Shown here in pieces: positions 7,287-14,784 of a stretch of 64,000 nt of DNA. The first letter of the stretch is position 1. Each line of letters begins with the position of its first letter. The position numbers and the translations under genes were made by a program. Source of the stretch: Maritimibacter sp. HL-12 (GTDB lineage: Bacteria; Pseudomonadota; Alphaproteobacteria; Rhodobacterales; Rhodobacteraceae); contig NZ_FXBQ01000001.1 of assembly GCF_900177545.1 (NCBI RefSeq), positions 620,001 to 684,000 on the forward strand. The letters run 5' to 3'. The notes beneath the pieces are model-generated. The model was not told where the DNA came from. It saw nothing but the letters and a program-made list of their open reading frames with translations, and searched no databases.

Positions 7287-8086
7287 CACAGATCCCTTAC
7301 TTTGAAGCCGTAAGCAGTTATTGTTCGCAATTCCGCGATGCCAGCGGAGTCGTTTCGAGCGGTCTGTAAATTCACGTCGTGCCCGTCGATGATCATAGAC
7401 CCGGTTTGGGAGAGGCTGGGCGAGAAGACTTCGTATCCCGCGGAGGCAGATACATTGCTGGCGCCGTCCGACCGCGATAGTCGCGCCTGAGCGGCAACAG
7501 TCCCGGTAACACCGGCCGAGACAGTCACGATCCATAGTCCGCTAGACAGGCCATCAAAGGTCTGGGCGGTCGCCCAACTGTTGCTCGAGTGTGACGCCGA
7601 GTTGACCACTCCTGTAAAGCTATCCCCCGCGCTCATGGGGGCAATGTCCGGGGTGATCTTGGTCCATTCCGTCCAAGTTGGCACCGCGTCCGTGCGCAAC
7701 CGCGAATAAACCCAACCATCATCCGACACGCAGAGCTGGCGCGCCTTGCCGCCCGTGCCCTCGGTGTGGACCAGCGCGCCTGCGTAACCCGGTGCCGGGT
7801 TGCCGGTGGCCGCCGAGGTGATCTCGACCATGCCAGTCGCATCCAGCGCGTCGATATCCGCCGAAGAATTCGCGGTGCCACCGAGGCCGCCGAGCTGGAA
7901 GCGCAGCCATTCGGTGCGCTGCCCGAGTTGCAGGGCCTGCCAGTTTTGAAGCCCGCCATCGTTTTCCGGCTCGACGGGGCCACCTGTCGGCCACCATCCG
8001 TCCTCCTGCATCACGATGCCGTCGGGCCAGATAGCCTGATCGCCCGTCTCGATCGGCAGATTGTTGACCGTCGCCACGTTAACCAT
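7286..8086 (-). CDS. Tail fibre protein (P2 H position)
   Basis: This 266-residue protein has a short N-terminal attachment region (VNVATVNNLPIETGDQAIWPDG) and a fibre-like repeat area (LGGTANSSADIDALDATGMV). Next comes the NPAPGYAGALVHTEGTGGKARQLCVSDDGWVYSR stretch that is common in Mu-like and P2-like fibres. The C-terminal half is rich in Ser, Gly and Thr and probably binds the receptor. The start at 8086 overlaps the end of gene I by 8 bases. The gene is short for a fibre and no invertible segment is seen inside the window. Lower G+C than its neighbours near 7.3-7.6 kb suggests exchange of the tip region. Confidence 0.78.
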   Translation of the reverse strand: MVNVATVNNLPIETGDQAIWPDGIVMQEDGWWPTGGPVEPENDGGLQNWQALQLGQRTEWLRFQLGGLGGTANSSADIDALDATGMVEITSAATGNPAPGYAGALVHTEGTGGKARQLCVSDDGWVYSRLRTDAVPTWTEWTKITPDIAPMSAGDSFTGVVNSASHSSNSWATAQTFDGLSSGLWIVTVSAGVTGTVAAQARLSRSDGASNVSASAGYEVFSPSLSQTGSMIIDGHDVNLQTARNDSAGIAELRTITAYGFKVRDL

Positions 8087-8780
8087 TTGCAATGTCCTCG
8101 TAGATATATGACCCGCCGAGCGGGATGTTCTGACCGAGAGCCCACACACCGGCACCCAGCTCGTGCCGCACGCCGGCGAACACGATAGCGCTCAAACGGC
8201 AGCGCGCGGGCGCCACCTTGGCCAGGCGGGACGCAAGCGCGTCCGCATCAGCCTTGGAGATCACCTGGTAAACGCGGACGAGATACTCGGCCCAATGGCC
8301 GGGCTTTCCCAACCGCCACGCCCGCCCCAATGGCCGGGCGCGCTCCCGCGTCGCGCGGGGTGCCGGCCCCAGCGCCATTCCCGCGTCGCCCAGCCGCCAC
8401 AACCGCCCGAGCGGATACCTGGCGCCGGTGACGGACGGCCCGCCGAGCTGCGGATAGTCACTCGCCTCCACGATCTCGGCGCTGCCATAGCCCATCGCGG
8501 TCATTGCGGCGCGCACCCCGGCCGGCGTGCCCTTCTTCCGATGCACATCCACCGACGCCGCTATCACCGCGCGCTTGGTGGCCTCCGGCCATTCCTCATC
8601 CCAATCTTCGACGGAAAGAGCCCAGGCGAGGTGGCGCAGGTGCGAGGCCGGGCAGGTTTCCGGATCCCAGAGAGTGGCCACCGGCACCGGCACGCCCTCG
8701 ATGCGGGCGGCGACGGCGAGATCGAGCGCCTCCTCGGCGTCGGTGCGGTTGGGTGGCAGGATGGTTTGCATCATGCTCAT
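8079..8780 (-). CDS. I: P2 GpI-like tail / baseplate protein
   Basis: This 233-residue protein is of the phage tail protein I family, a baseplate wedge component. It shows LPPNRTDAEEALDLAVAARI, then the conserved WDPETCPASHLRHLAWALSVEDWDEEWPE and KKGTPAGVRAAMTAMGYGSAEI. The ATG at 8780 overlaps the stop of J (ATGA). Confidence 0.92.
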   Translation of the reverse strand: MSMMQTILPPNRTDAEEALDLAVAARIEGVPVPVATLWDPETCPASHLRHLAWALSVEDWDEEWPEATKRAVIAASVDVHRKKGTPAGVRAAMTAMGYGSAEIVEASDYPQLGGPSVTGARYPLGRLWRLGDAGMALGPAPRATRERARPLGRAWRLGKPGHWAEYLVRVYQVISKADADALASRLAKVAPARCRLSAIVFAGVRHELGAGVWALGQNIPLGGSYIYEDIANG

Positions 8781-9625
8781 GCGGCCACCGTGAGCGTGAT
8801 GGCGGTACAATACGGCGCTTCGCGCGGCCCGGCGGTGATGGTTGCCACCGGTGCGGTGAGGTCTACGAGGTCAACGCCGGGTCGATGCAGCGCGGCATAC
8901 AGACCGGAGAGGCTGACCTGCGCGCCCAGCGCGTGCTGGGCCGCAACATAGGCTTCCACCGCCGCCTCGGCGGTCGCGAGCACATCGGCCTCGTTTGTGG
9001 CGGGCGCCAGATCCATCTCGGCGGTGACCTGGTAGGAGGTCACGGTCGCCGCCTCGACCTCGACGGTATCGCACAGCGGGCGGACGTCATCGGCGTTGAG
9101 CGCGGCCGCAACCGCGTCGAGCACCTCTTGTCCTGGCACGCCGTCACCGTCGCGTGACAGCACCGTCACCCGCACTTCGCCGGGCGTCGGGCTGTCAACG
9201 GCCACGTCCTTCACATCCGCATGCGCCGCAAGCGCGTGGTAGGCGTAGGCCCCCACCGGTCCAGCCGTCGAGAAACCCTCAAGCGAGAGCTGGATCCGCC
9301 CGCGCAGATCGTCGTCGGTCTCGCCAGCCAGGCGCACGACGCCCAGGAGCGCGGCGAGATTTTCCAGCCCCGCCCCCGTGGCCGTGGCCAGCATCACAGC
9401 GCGAGCGGCATCGTTCACGCGGCCACGCAAGAGCAGCTCGCGGTAGGCGGCGGCCTCGAGGATCTTGATGATCGGCTCGCTCTCAAGATCAAGCGCGGCG
9501 GCCACCTCGGGCGCGCGGGCGGCGACATCCGCCTTGAGCGCGGCGATGATCGCTTCCGCATCCAGCTGCTCGATCACCTCCGGCGTGGGCAGCGTGGCCA
9601 GGTCGATGGCGGAAAAGCCGGTCAT
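8777..9625 (-). CDS. J: Baseplate assembly protein J
   Basis: This 282-residue protein belongs to the baseplate J family that forms wedges around the hub. Key parts are the N-terminal FSAIDLATLPTPEVIEQLDAE, AAAYRELLLRGRVNDAARAVMLA, and the conserved STAGPVGAYAYHALAAHADVKDV and LSRDGDGVPGQEVLDAV. The start overlaps the stop of W by an ATGA, as in P2. Confidence 0.94.
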   Translation of the reverse strand: MTGFSAIDLATLPTPEVIEQLDAEAIIAALKADVAARAPEVAAALDLESEPIIKILEAAAYRELLLRGRVNDAARAVMLATATGAGLENLAALLGVVRLAGETDDDLRGRIQLSLEGFSTAGPVGAYAYHALAAHADVKDVAVDSPTPGEVRVTVLSRDGDGVPGQEVLDAVAAALNADDVRPLCDTVEVEAATVTSYQVTAEMDLAPATNEADVLATAEAAVEAYVAAQHALGAQVSLSGLYAALHRPGVDLVDLTAPVATITAGPREAPYCTAITLTVAA

Positions 9626-9963
9626 GCGACACCTCGCATGGTGAGGTTCAAGGTGGTTTCAACGCCCTCATCAACGCTGCCCAAGAGCGCCAGATCGACC
9701 TGACCGGATCCGGCGCCCGCGATCTGGACCCGGCTCAATCTGAACCTCGGCTCCCACTTCTCGATCGCTTCGGCGGAGGCAAGATACAGGTCAATCACGG
9801 TCTCGCCGTTGATCGGGGCATCGATCAGGCGCGGCAGGTTGGACCCGTAGTCGCGCCGCAGCACGCGGCTGCCGATCGGCGTCGACAGGATGTCGCCGAT
9901 CGACTGCGTCAGGTGCGCGTCACCGTCGAGCGAAAGCCCCCTATGCCGATCCATCCCGATCAC
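9622..9963 (-). CDS. W: Baseplate protein W (gp25-like)
   Basis: This 113-residue protein of the gpW/gp25 family is a baseplate wedge part related to T4 gp25. It has LTQSIGDILSTPIGSRVLRRDYGSNLPRLID, with the conserved EPR element near residue 70 (KWEPRFRLSRV). It lies between the spike-linked small gene and J as in P2. Confidence 0.94.
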   Translation of the reverse strand: MIGMDRHRGLSLDGDAHLTQSIGDILSTPIGSRVLRRDYGSNLPRLIDAPINGETVIDLYLASAEAIEKWEPRFRLSRVQIAGAGSGQVDLALLGSVDEGVETTLNLTMRGVA

Positions 9964-10181
9964 GACTTGTCGCTCTCCTTGGCCGGTTCAGATTTTGCAG
10001 CCGATACCTTCCGGGCGGAGGCCGGTTTGACGTTCTCGTATTTCGCCTGAGCGGCGGTCATCTCGACCAGATCGCCCTTCTTGACCCGGCGCCCGGCCAT
10101 CCATCCGTCGCTCTGCACTTCGAACCAGGTCTTCTGCTCGGCTTTCTTGTCAGCTTTCTTGTCAGCTTTCTTGTCCGCCAT
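9960..10181 (-). CDS. Small lysine-rich phage protein between spike and W
   Basis: This 73-residue protein has an N-terminus that is a KADKKADKKADKKA repeat coded by three 12-base direct repeats. It continues with WFEVQSDGWMAGRRVKKGDLVEMTAAQAKYENV, which looks like a small beta domain seen in other phage tail operons. The ATG at 10181 overlaps the stop of V (TGATG). Function unknown; it is probably a minor tail or baseplate accessory because it is locked into the V-W operon. The repeat number could vary by slippage. Confidence 0.7.
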   Translation of the reverse strand: MADKKADKKADKKAEQKTWFEVQSDGWMAGRRVKKGDLVEMTAAQAKYENVKPASARKVSAAKSEPAKESDKS

Positions 10182-10609
10182 CACTGCGGTCCTCCTGTAT
10201 TGCCGCCACCCGGCATGACGCCGCCGTGGACATGGGTTGAAAGCGCGATCCCGTTGGCGGTGACCTCGCCGTTGACTTCGATGTCGCCATTGACAACGAG
10301 CTTGCCGCCGCCGAGCTCGATCATCGGCGTTGCCGGATCGGACGAGGGAGCGTTGCCGGCATAGATCCCGGCCAGGATCACGCCGCGCGCTGCCTCACCG
10401 GAGGGCACGACGACCACCACCTGCTCACCCACCGCGGGCATCCACCAGAAGCTCAGCGCACCAGCACGCATATGCGCCACGGCGAACCAGCCTTCGATTT
10501 CGCCGGCCTTCACCCGCGCCCGCGAGGTCGCGGCATCCACATCGGTAACCGTTCCGATCTGAACCACATTGGCCACGCGACGGTCCCCTTCGGCTGCAGC
10601 CATGCTCAT
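10181..10609 (-). CDS. V: Baseplate spike protein V
   Basis: This 142-residue protein is of the phage baseplate assembly V / spike family, the needle that pierces the outer membrane. It has an OB-fold start (VVQIGTVTDVDAATSRARVK, WFAVAHMRAGALSFWWMPAVGEQVVVV) and a beta-helical tip with GGGKLVVNGDIEVNGEVTANG. The end STHVHGGVMPGGGNTGGP carries the HxH motif that binds the apical iron in such spikes. The start overlaps the stop of gp37 by ATGA; the P2-type tail block begins here. Confidence 0.93.
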   Translation of the reverse strand: MSMAAAEGDRRVANVVQIGTVTDVDAATSRARVKAGEIEGWFAVAHMRAGALSFWWMPAVGEQVVVVVPSGEAARGVILAGIYAGNAPSSDPATPMIELGGGKLVVNGDIEVNGEVTANGIALSTHVHGGVMPGGGNTGGPQ

Positions 10610-11124
10610 GCCTGCCCCCCTTCGATATGCGGGTTGACGTAGAGATCGATTGGCAAGGGCTCCGCGGCTGGCACCTCGGTGAGCGCAACCGGCTGCACCC
10701 AGCTCACAGCGGCAAGGTGAACATTGAGCTTTTCGCTCGCGGTGCTCACCAAGGTCAGCGCACGCACCTTCTCGGCCTCCCCCACATCCTCGAACCCCCA
10801 ACGATTGTTCGGCACCAACTGAAGCAGCGCCTGGACGATGTTCGCGGCGGCGCGATCGCGGGAGAGCCCGAGGCTGTCGCGGGTGACGACGAACGCCGCC
10901 ATGTCGAAAGCAAAGGTGATGAACGGTCCGCCCAACTGCTGATCGATCCGCCCGTCAAGGCGCGAGATCATGACCGCAGGCGCCATGATGCCACTGGCCT
11001 GAAGCCGGGCAAGATCGAACCGCCCTGCCATCGCCCGGCAATTCTTCAGGTCGGGGAGTACGACACCGACGCGCTCGGCAATGGCTTCGGGCAGATCGGC
11101 CAGGAGGGTTTCGGGTACGCTCAT
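10606..11124 (-). CDS. Mu gp37-like protein (DUF1834)
   Basis: This 172-residue protein has the DUF1834 pattern (N-terminal ETLLADLPEAIAERVGVVLPDLKNCRAM, FITFAFDMAAFVVTRDSLG), found in Mu-like phages between the G gene and the tail genes. It is probably a tail terminator or neck part, judging from position. The ATG overlaps the gpG stop. Confidence 0.85.
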   Translation of the reverse strand: MSVPETLLADLPEAIAERVGVVLPDLKNCRAMAGRFDLARLQASGIMAPAVMISRLDGRIDQQLGGPFITFAFDMAAFVVTRDSLGLSRDRAAANIVQALLQLVPNNRWGFEDVGEAEKVRALTLVSTASEKLNVHLAAVSWVQPVALTEVPAAEPLPIDLYVNPHIEGGQA

Positions 11125-11564
11125 TGCAGGAGGTCCTCGATCTCTCCGATCACCAGCGCCCGGATCTCCTCCTGGTCATCGTCCGAGAGCCCCAGCCAGG
11201 GCCGCGCCGGGATGTTCGATCCCACCTCGGCCCCACCGAAATGATGGATCGCGGCGTAGACGAGCGGAGAGCCGACGTGGATCTCGGTGCCATCGGTATA
11301 GTTCTGGACGGAGGTCAGCAGATCGTTGTTGCCCACCAGGAGCGAGTGCCCGCCGTGGCGCGTCGCGGCGTAGGCCCCAGACCAGTCCGGCCATGCCCCG
11401 CCTTTCGGGCCTTCCTTTTCGGTCGCGATCCGCTCGCGGGTCGAGTTCTCCAGAAGCTGCCCGATATCGAAGGCAAGATCGGGCAACCGCTCGTGCAGCC
11501 CCTCGAACCGGCCCGCGACGGCGGCGATCTTCTGGATCTCGACGGCGTAGAGTAGGCCGGCCAT
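11121..11564 (-). CDS. Phage virion morphogenesis protein (Mu gpG / P2 S-like)
   Basis: This 147-residue protein of the virion morphogenesis (tail completion) family shows LAFDIGQLLENSTRERIATEKEGPKGGAWPDW, HSLLVGNNDLLTSVQNY and YAAIHHFGG...PARPWLGLSDDD, all conserved in this family. Homologues join tail to head. The ATG is fused to the stop of gp36 (TGATG). Confidence 0.92.
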   Translation of the reverse strand: MAGLLYAVEIQKIAAVAGRFEGLHERLPDLAFDIGQLLENSTRERIATEKEGPKGGAWPDWSGAYAATRHGGHSLLVGNNDLLTSVQNYTDGTEIHVGSPLVYAAIHHFGGAEVGSNIPARPWLGLSDDDQEEIRALVIGEIEDLLQ

Positions 11565-12004
11565 CACAGATCCCTCGTCTTGTCGCGGGTCCAGAGCTTC
11601 TCCGGGCCACCGGCCACAATCGGCTGCGGCCCGTCGGGCAATGGTTCCTCCCCCTCGACGAGCGGCTCGGCGGGCAGGACCAGCATGGCCTCGCCTTTCG
11701 CGATCCGCTTGAGATGGGCGATCGTGTCTTCATAGCGGCGACGGTGCTCTTCAGAGAGAACGTCGGCCGAGAGCGCGAGGCGGTAGAGCGCGATATCGAC
11801 GCAGGCCTGGCCGACGATCTCCGGAACATGGGTGAGCGGCACGGAGTAGCGCACGCCCAGGAAGCTGTCGATCTCGCCGGAGGCCAACTGAAGCGCGCGG
11901 GTCACCGCCGCAACATCGGCCACGCCGTCGCCATCGCGGTCGGCAACGTAGAGCGCGTTTGCGCCGTAGAGCTCCTCGATGTCGGTCTGCGTTGCGTAGG
12001 CCAT
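11564..12004 (-). CDS. Mu gp36-like protein (DUF1320)
   Basis: This 146-residue protein begins AYATQTDIEELYGANALYVADRDGDGVAD and has LQLASGEIDSFLGVRYSVPLT, the DUF1320 hallmarks. In Mu-like phages this is a head-tail connector or adaptor-type protein. The ATG at 12004 is chosen over upstream in-frame starts that lack protein-like sequence. A 186-bp gap separates it from the upstream gene, so it may have its own leader. Confidence 0.9.
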   Translation of the reverse strand: MAYATQTDIEELYGANALYVADRDGDGVADVAAVTRALQLASGEIDSFLGVRYSVPLTHVPEIVGQACVDIALYRLALSADVLSEEHRRRYEDTIAHLKRIAKGEAMLVLPAEPLVEGEEPLPDGPQPIVAGGPEKLWTRDKTRDL

Positions 12005-12190
12005 TGGCTCCGGTCCTGGTTCAGGTTGCCCGAGGCGGCGCTGCCACCTCGCCTCGGGCTTCGACCGGCCACTGGCCACCTGGGGGGATGTCTGCTCGCC
12101 CGCGTCCGGTCATTCGAAATCGCTGGGGGGGCTCACACTCGGCTTGTCCGCCGTCGGCCGCCGCCCCCCCCGGAACGGCCCCTCTGGGGT

Positions 12191-12574
12191 TTATTCCTCA
12201 GCCGGGGCGGTGAACCCGCCCTCGACCTCTTCCTTGAAAACCTCGTCGCGGAGCGCCGCGTTGATCTTCGTGCCCTCGGGCAGAAGCTCCTTGAGCGCTT
12301 CGATCCTCGGCTTGCCATCCTTCTGGAAGTCCTCGGCACCGAGCTGGTGGATCGCCTCGGCGATGACACGCCGAAGCGCCTCGTCGTCGCCGTTCTCCAC
12401 CAGGTCGGCTTCACTCGCCGGTTCAACAACGAGCCGGGGCTCCTCCATGATGCGCTTCCACTCGTCGTCGGTGAGATCGTCGACGGGCACGATGGTTCCC
12501 GCTTTCGTCCACTGCCGGCCGCAGCGCCAGAAGCTCTCGACACCAGCGACGGTCTTGACCAGGCGCGCGCTCAT
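12191..12574 (-). CDS. HI1506-like phage head region protein
   Basis: This 127-residue protein starts with a compact domain (VESFWRCGRQWTKAGTIVPVDDLTDDEWKRIMEEPRLVV) typical of the HI1506-type proteins after the major head gene in Mu-like phages. An acidic helical tail follows. Its ATG overlaps the stop of the major head gene (TGATG). Function unknown; by position it is a head accessory. Confidence 0.78.
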   Translation of the reverse strand: MSARLVKTVAGVESFWRCGRQWTKAGTIVPVDDLTDDEWKRIMEEPRLVVEPASEADLVENGDDEALRRVIAEAIHQLGAEDFQKDGKPRIEALKELLPEGTKINAALRDEVFKEEVEGGFTAPAEE

Positions 12575-13488
12575 CACGCCACCCAATCCGTGTCGAGCAC
12601 TTCGACCGCGTTGTAGTTCGCGTTCGAGGCACCGCCATCGCCGAGCATCACCTTCACGGTCTTGTTGGCCGCCGAGCGGAGCTCCGGCCCGACGACGAGC
12701 AGGTTGGGCTTGATGCCAAGCGGACGACCATTCACGTCGCGCAAGCCGCGCATCTGTGCAATCGCGGCGTCGAGCGCGTCGCCGTCGAGATCCGCGCTGG
12801 AGGCATAGGCCATCTGCCAGAAACCGAAGCCCGCGTTCGAGCGCGCATCGACGCCGTAGAGGAAGGTCTTCGAGTTGAAGACACTGTCCGAGGTCTTCGG
12901 GTCGGTCTTCGACACGAACTCCGGCGCCTTGCGCTCCTGGAAGATCAGCGGCTTCAGCGGGCGGGTCGTGTCGAGCAGGTACCAGTACGGGTTGCTTGTG
13001 GCGTCGCCCGAGGTGTCGACGTTCGAGACGGTGATCACGTCCCCGGCCTCGTCGAAGCTCGGGTGGTCGGTATCGAAGAAGTTCTGGCCATCGAAGCACA
13101 AGGTGGTCTTGCCGGCCTTGAGCAGTGAGAACACGAGGTCGTCGGGCTGCTGGGCGGCAGAGTGACCCATCTCGGCGAAGAGCGGCGTGTAGACCCCGAG
13201 GTTGTCGTCCTCGATATCGTTGCGGTCGACCCCGACGGTGGCTTCGAAATCCTTGTTGACGATGGTGTAGCCAAAGGCCTCCATGTCCTTGATCACGCGA
13301 TCACCGACCCATTCCCGCATCTTCGGGAACTTGCCGAGCCAGCCGTAGGTTTCCGACTTCGAGGTGGATCGGATGACGGTCGCGACCCTCTGGTAGTCGC
13401 TCGCGGGGCGGGTCGCGTTGAATGCGTCCTGGAAGGCTTTCTTGTAGCCGATCTGGAGCGCGGCGACCGAGGCGGCGGTGACGATCAT
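12574..13488 (-). CDS. T (Mu): Major head subunit (Mu gpT-like)
   Basis: This 304-residue capsid protein begins IVTAASVAALQIGYKKAFQDAF, the standard Mu gpT start, and contains GWLGKFPKMREWVGDRVIKDMEAFGYTIVNKDFEATVGVDRNDIEDD. It also has YGVDARSNAGFGFWQMAYAS. The length matches Mu gpT. The start overlaps the stop of the protease/scaffold gene by ATGA, so the two are expressed together. Confidence 0.95.
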   Translation of the reverse strand: MIVTAASVAALQIGYKKAFQDAFNATRPASDYQRVATVIRSTSKSETYGWLGKFPKMREWVGDRVIKDMEAFGYTIVNKDFEATVGVDRNDIEDDNLGVYTPLFAEMGHSAAQQPDDLVFSLLKAGKTTLCFDGQNFFDTDHPSFDEAGDVITVSNVDTSGDATSNPYWYLLDTTRPLKPLIFQERKAPEFVSKTDPKTSDSVFNSKTFLYGVDARSNAGFGFWQMAYASSADLDGDALDAAIAQMRGLRDVNGRPLGIKPNLLVVGPELRSAANKTVKVMLGDGGASNANYNAVEVLDTDWVA

Positions 13489-13979
13489 TGGGCGTTCTCC
13501 TGTTTCGCCGTGGCGTAGTCTTCATGGCTCAGGCCCAGGGCGTCGGCCGCAGCCTTCTCCTCGGCATTGAGTGCGGTGGCTGTCTTGTCGTGCTTCTTGC
13601 CGTCAAGGCCGGAGGTGTCGGCAATGACCGGCGCCGTGCCCACGAACGCCTGGAACCGTTCCAGCCCGTCCTCGGTGGCTCGGCAGGTGGCCAGGTGATA
13701 GTCGCGCGAGGCCGGGGCGATCTTGCCCGCCTCGATTGCGGCGTCGACCGCCTGCTCGATCCCGGTTTCACGGCGAGCCTTCTCGCCCTCTTCGAACGTG
13801 GCGATCCGGTTGAGCGCCAGGTCGTGATCCGCACGTGGCACGAACTGACCCGGATCGGGGTGCTGCGCGGAGTTGAGGGCAGTCGCCTTCTCCTCCTTGA
13901 GCTTGGTGATCGCCACGACCGCATCGGCGGCGGTGGCATCGGCGTTGAGGCCGAGCGCCTCAAGGATCGCCTTGTCCAT
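13485..13979 (-). CDS. Internal-start scaffold protein (Mu Z-like), nested in the protease gene
   Basis: An in-frame ATG at 13979, codon 159 of the protease gene, is preceded by GAGGAG at good spacing and starts a 164-residue product that contains only the helical scaffold half. Mu makes its scaffold Z in the same way from inside gene I. The ribosome site and frame are seen directly; separate expression is inferred. Confidence 0.7.
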   Translation of the reverse strand: MDKAILEALGLNADATAADAVVAITKLKEEKATALNSAQHPDPGQFVPRADHDLALNRIATFEEGEKARRETGIEQAVDAAIEAGKIAPASRDYHLATCRATEDGLERFQAFVGTAPVIADTSGLDGKKHDKTATALNAEEKAAADALGLSHEDYATAKQENAQ

Positions 13980-14453
13980 GATGTTCTCCTCTTCGGAGCC
14001 CTCGGCATTGAGGGCGGCGAGCTGAAGGTTGGGATTGTTGGTGAGACCGGCCGAGACCATTTTCAGGATCGCCCCGGAACCCGGTTCAAAGCGGAAGGCA
14101 GGTGAGAGGTAGCGATAGGCACGGTCGGCGATCAACGCGCGACCGGACTGGTTCCATTCGACCTTGCCCCAGAGCACCCCCTCGCGCACCTCCATGTCCT
14201 CGATCCAGCCCACGGCCGGGGCCGGGTCGCCATTCGGCGCCTTGAGCTGCGAGGCATGCTCGATGTCGATCTGGGGGCGCTTCTGGTCTTCGCGGAACCG
14301 GACGACGACATCCTCCGGGTTCGGCAGCGACCACGCGCGCCCATCCCGCCCCGAGATCTTCGGGCCAGCAGGCAGAAGCTGCACCCACTCCGGAACGCTG
14401 CCGTCCAGGAAGTTGAGCGCAAGAGGGGTGGTGGTGGCGAGCGACTTGATCAT
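13485..14453 (-). CDS. I (Mu): Head maturation protease with fused scaffold (Mu gpI-like)
   Basis: This 322-residue protein has an N-terminal half that is a Mu I-type protease (LLPAGPKISGRDGRAWSLPN, DIEHASQL, AVGWIEDMEVREGVLWGKVEW, YLSPAFRFEPGSGAILKMVSAGLTNNPNL). After residue 155 a charged, helical scaffold region begins at MDKAILEALGLNADATAADA. The ATG at 14453 is preferred over an upstream in-frame TTG at 14483. It follows a 331-bp regulatory gap with a dyad matched at the endolysin promoter. Confidence 0.92.
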   Translation of the reverse strand: MIKSLATTTPLALNFLDGSVPEWVQLLPAGPKISGRDGRAWSLPNPEDVVVRFREDQKRPQIDIEHASQLKAPNGDPAPAVGWIEDMEVREGVLWGKVEWNQSGRALIADRAYRYLSPAFRFEPGSGAILKMVSAGLTNNPNLQLAALNAEGSEEENIMDKAILEALGLNADATAADAVVAITKLKEEKATALNSAQHPDPGQFVPRADHDLALNRIATFEEGEKARRETGIEQAVDAAIEAGKIAPASRDYHLATCRATEDGLERFQAFVGTAPVIADTSGLDGKKHDKTATALNAEEKAAADALGLSHEDYATAKQENAQ

Positions 14454-14784
14454 GAGCCGACAATGGCCGGGGCAGCAGGGCAAAACACCCCTGACAGGTG
14501 TCAGGGTGTCGGAGCCTTCGGAGTGTGGAAACCCGACGAGGCGCTGAGCGGGCCGCAGAGCCGCCTCGTCGGCCTCAGCGTAGGCGGAGGCGGATTAATC
14601 CGCAAGGCCGCTCCTGCCCCGTTAAATGACCGTTTAACGGCGCGATCTGTCGCAGAGGTTCGGTCGCACCGGCGCACGGCATTGCAATTCCGGGTCAAAA
14701 GGGCCAAGTATCGGGTGCGCCCGAGCCAAGTATCCCGTCTAGCCGGCCAAGGGTCGCGAGGGATGTGACGTCCCTCCGGGCGCG
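14454..14784. other. 331-bp non-coding region rich in dyads between gene F and gene I
   Basis: There is no convincing gene here. Besides the activator-type dyad at 14488-14506 it holds a 14-bp perfect palindrome GCGGATTAATCCGC (14590-14603). It also has a hairpin with 8-base arms CCGTTAAA/TTTAACGG (14619-14640), an inverted repeat with arms GACGAGGCG and CGCCTCGTC near 14535-14570, and two copies of GCCAAGTATC near 14705-14735. It probably ends the F transcript and starts the I transcript. Confidence 0.6.
14488..14506 (-). promoter_or_regulatory. Candidate Mor/C-type activator site before the protease-head operon (PI position)
   Basis: Dyad TGACAGGTGTCA (14492-14503) is flanked by CCCC and GGG, and lies about 38 bases upstream of the protease ATG. 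The same TGACA-N2-TGTCA core followed by GGGG in the direction of transcription is found before the endolysin gene. These are the two places where Mu has late promoters PI and Plys. No good -10 is obvious, which is usual for activator-dependent promoters. Confidence 0.65.

Noticed and set aside
9960-10181. The 12-base lysine-coding repeat as a CRISPR or regulatory repeat
   Set aside because: It is an in-frame coding repeat of three units with no spacers.
12005-12190. A gene or a promoter dyad in the 186-bp gap before gp36
   Set aside because: Only GC-rich runs and weak inverted repeats were found; no TGACA-type site and no open frame with a start.
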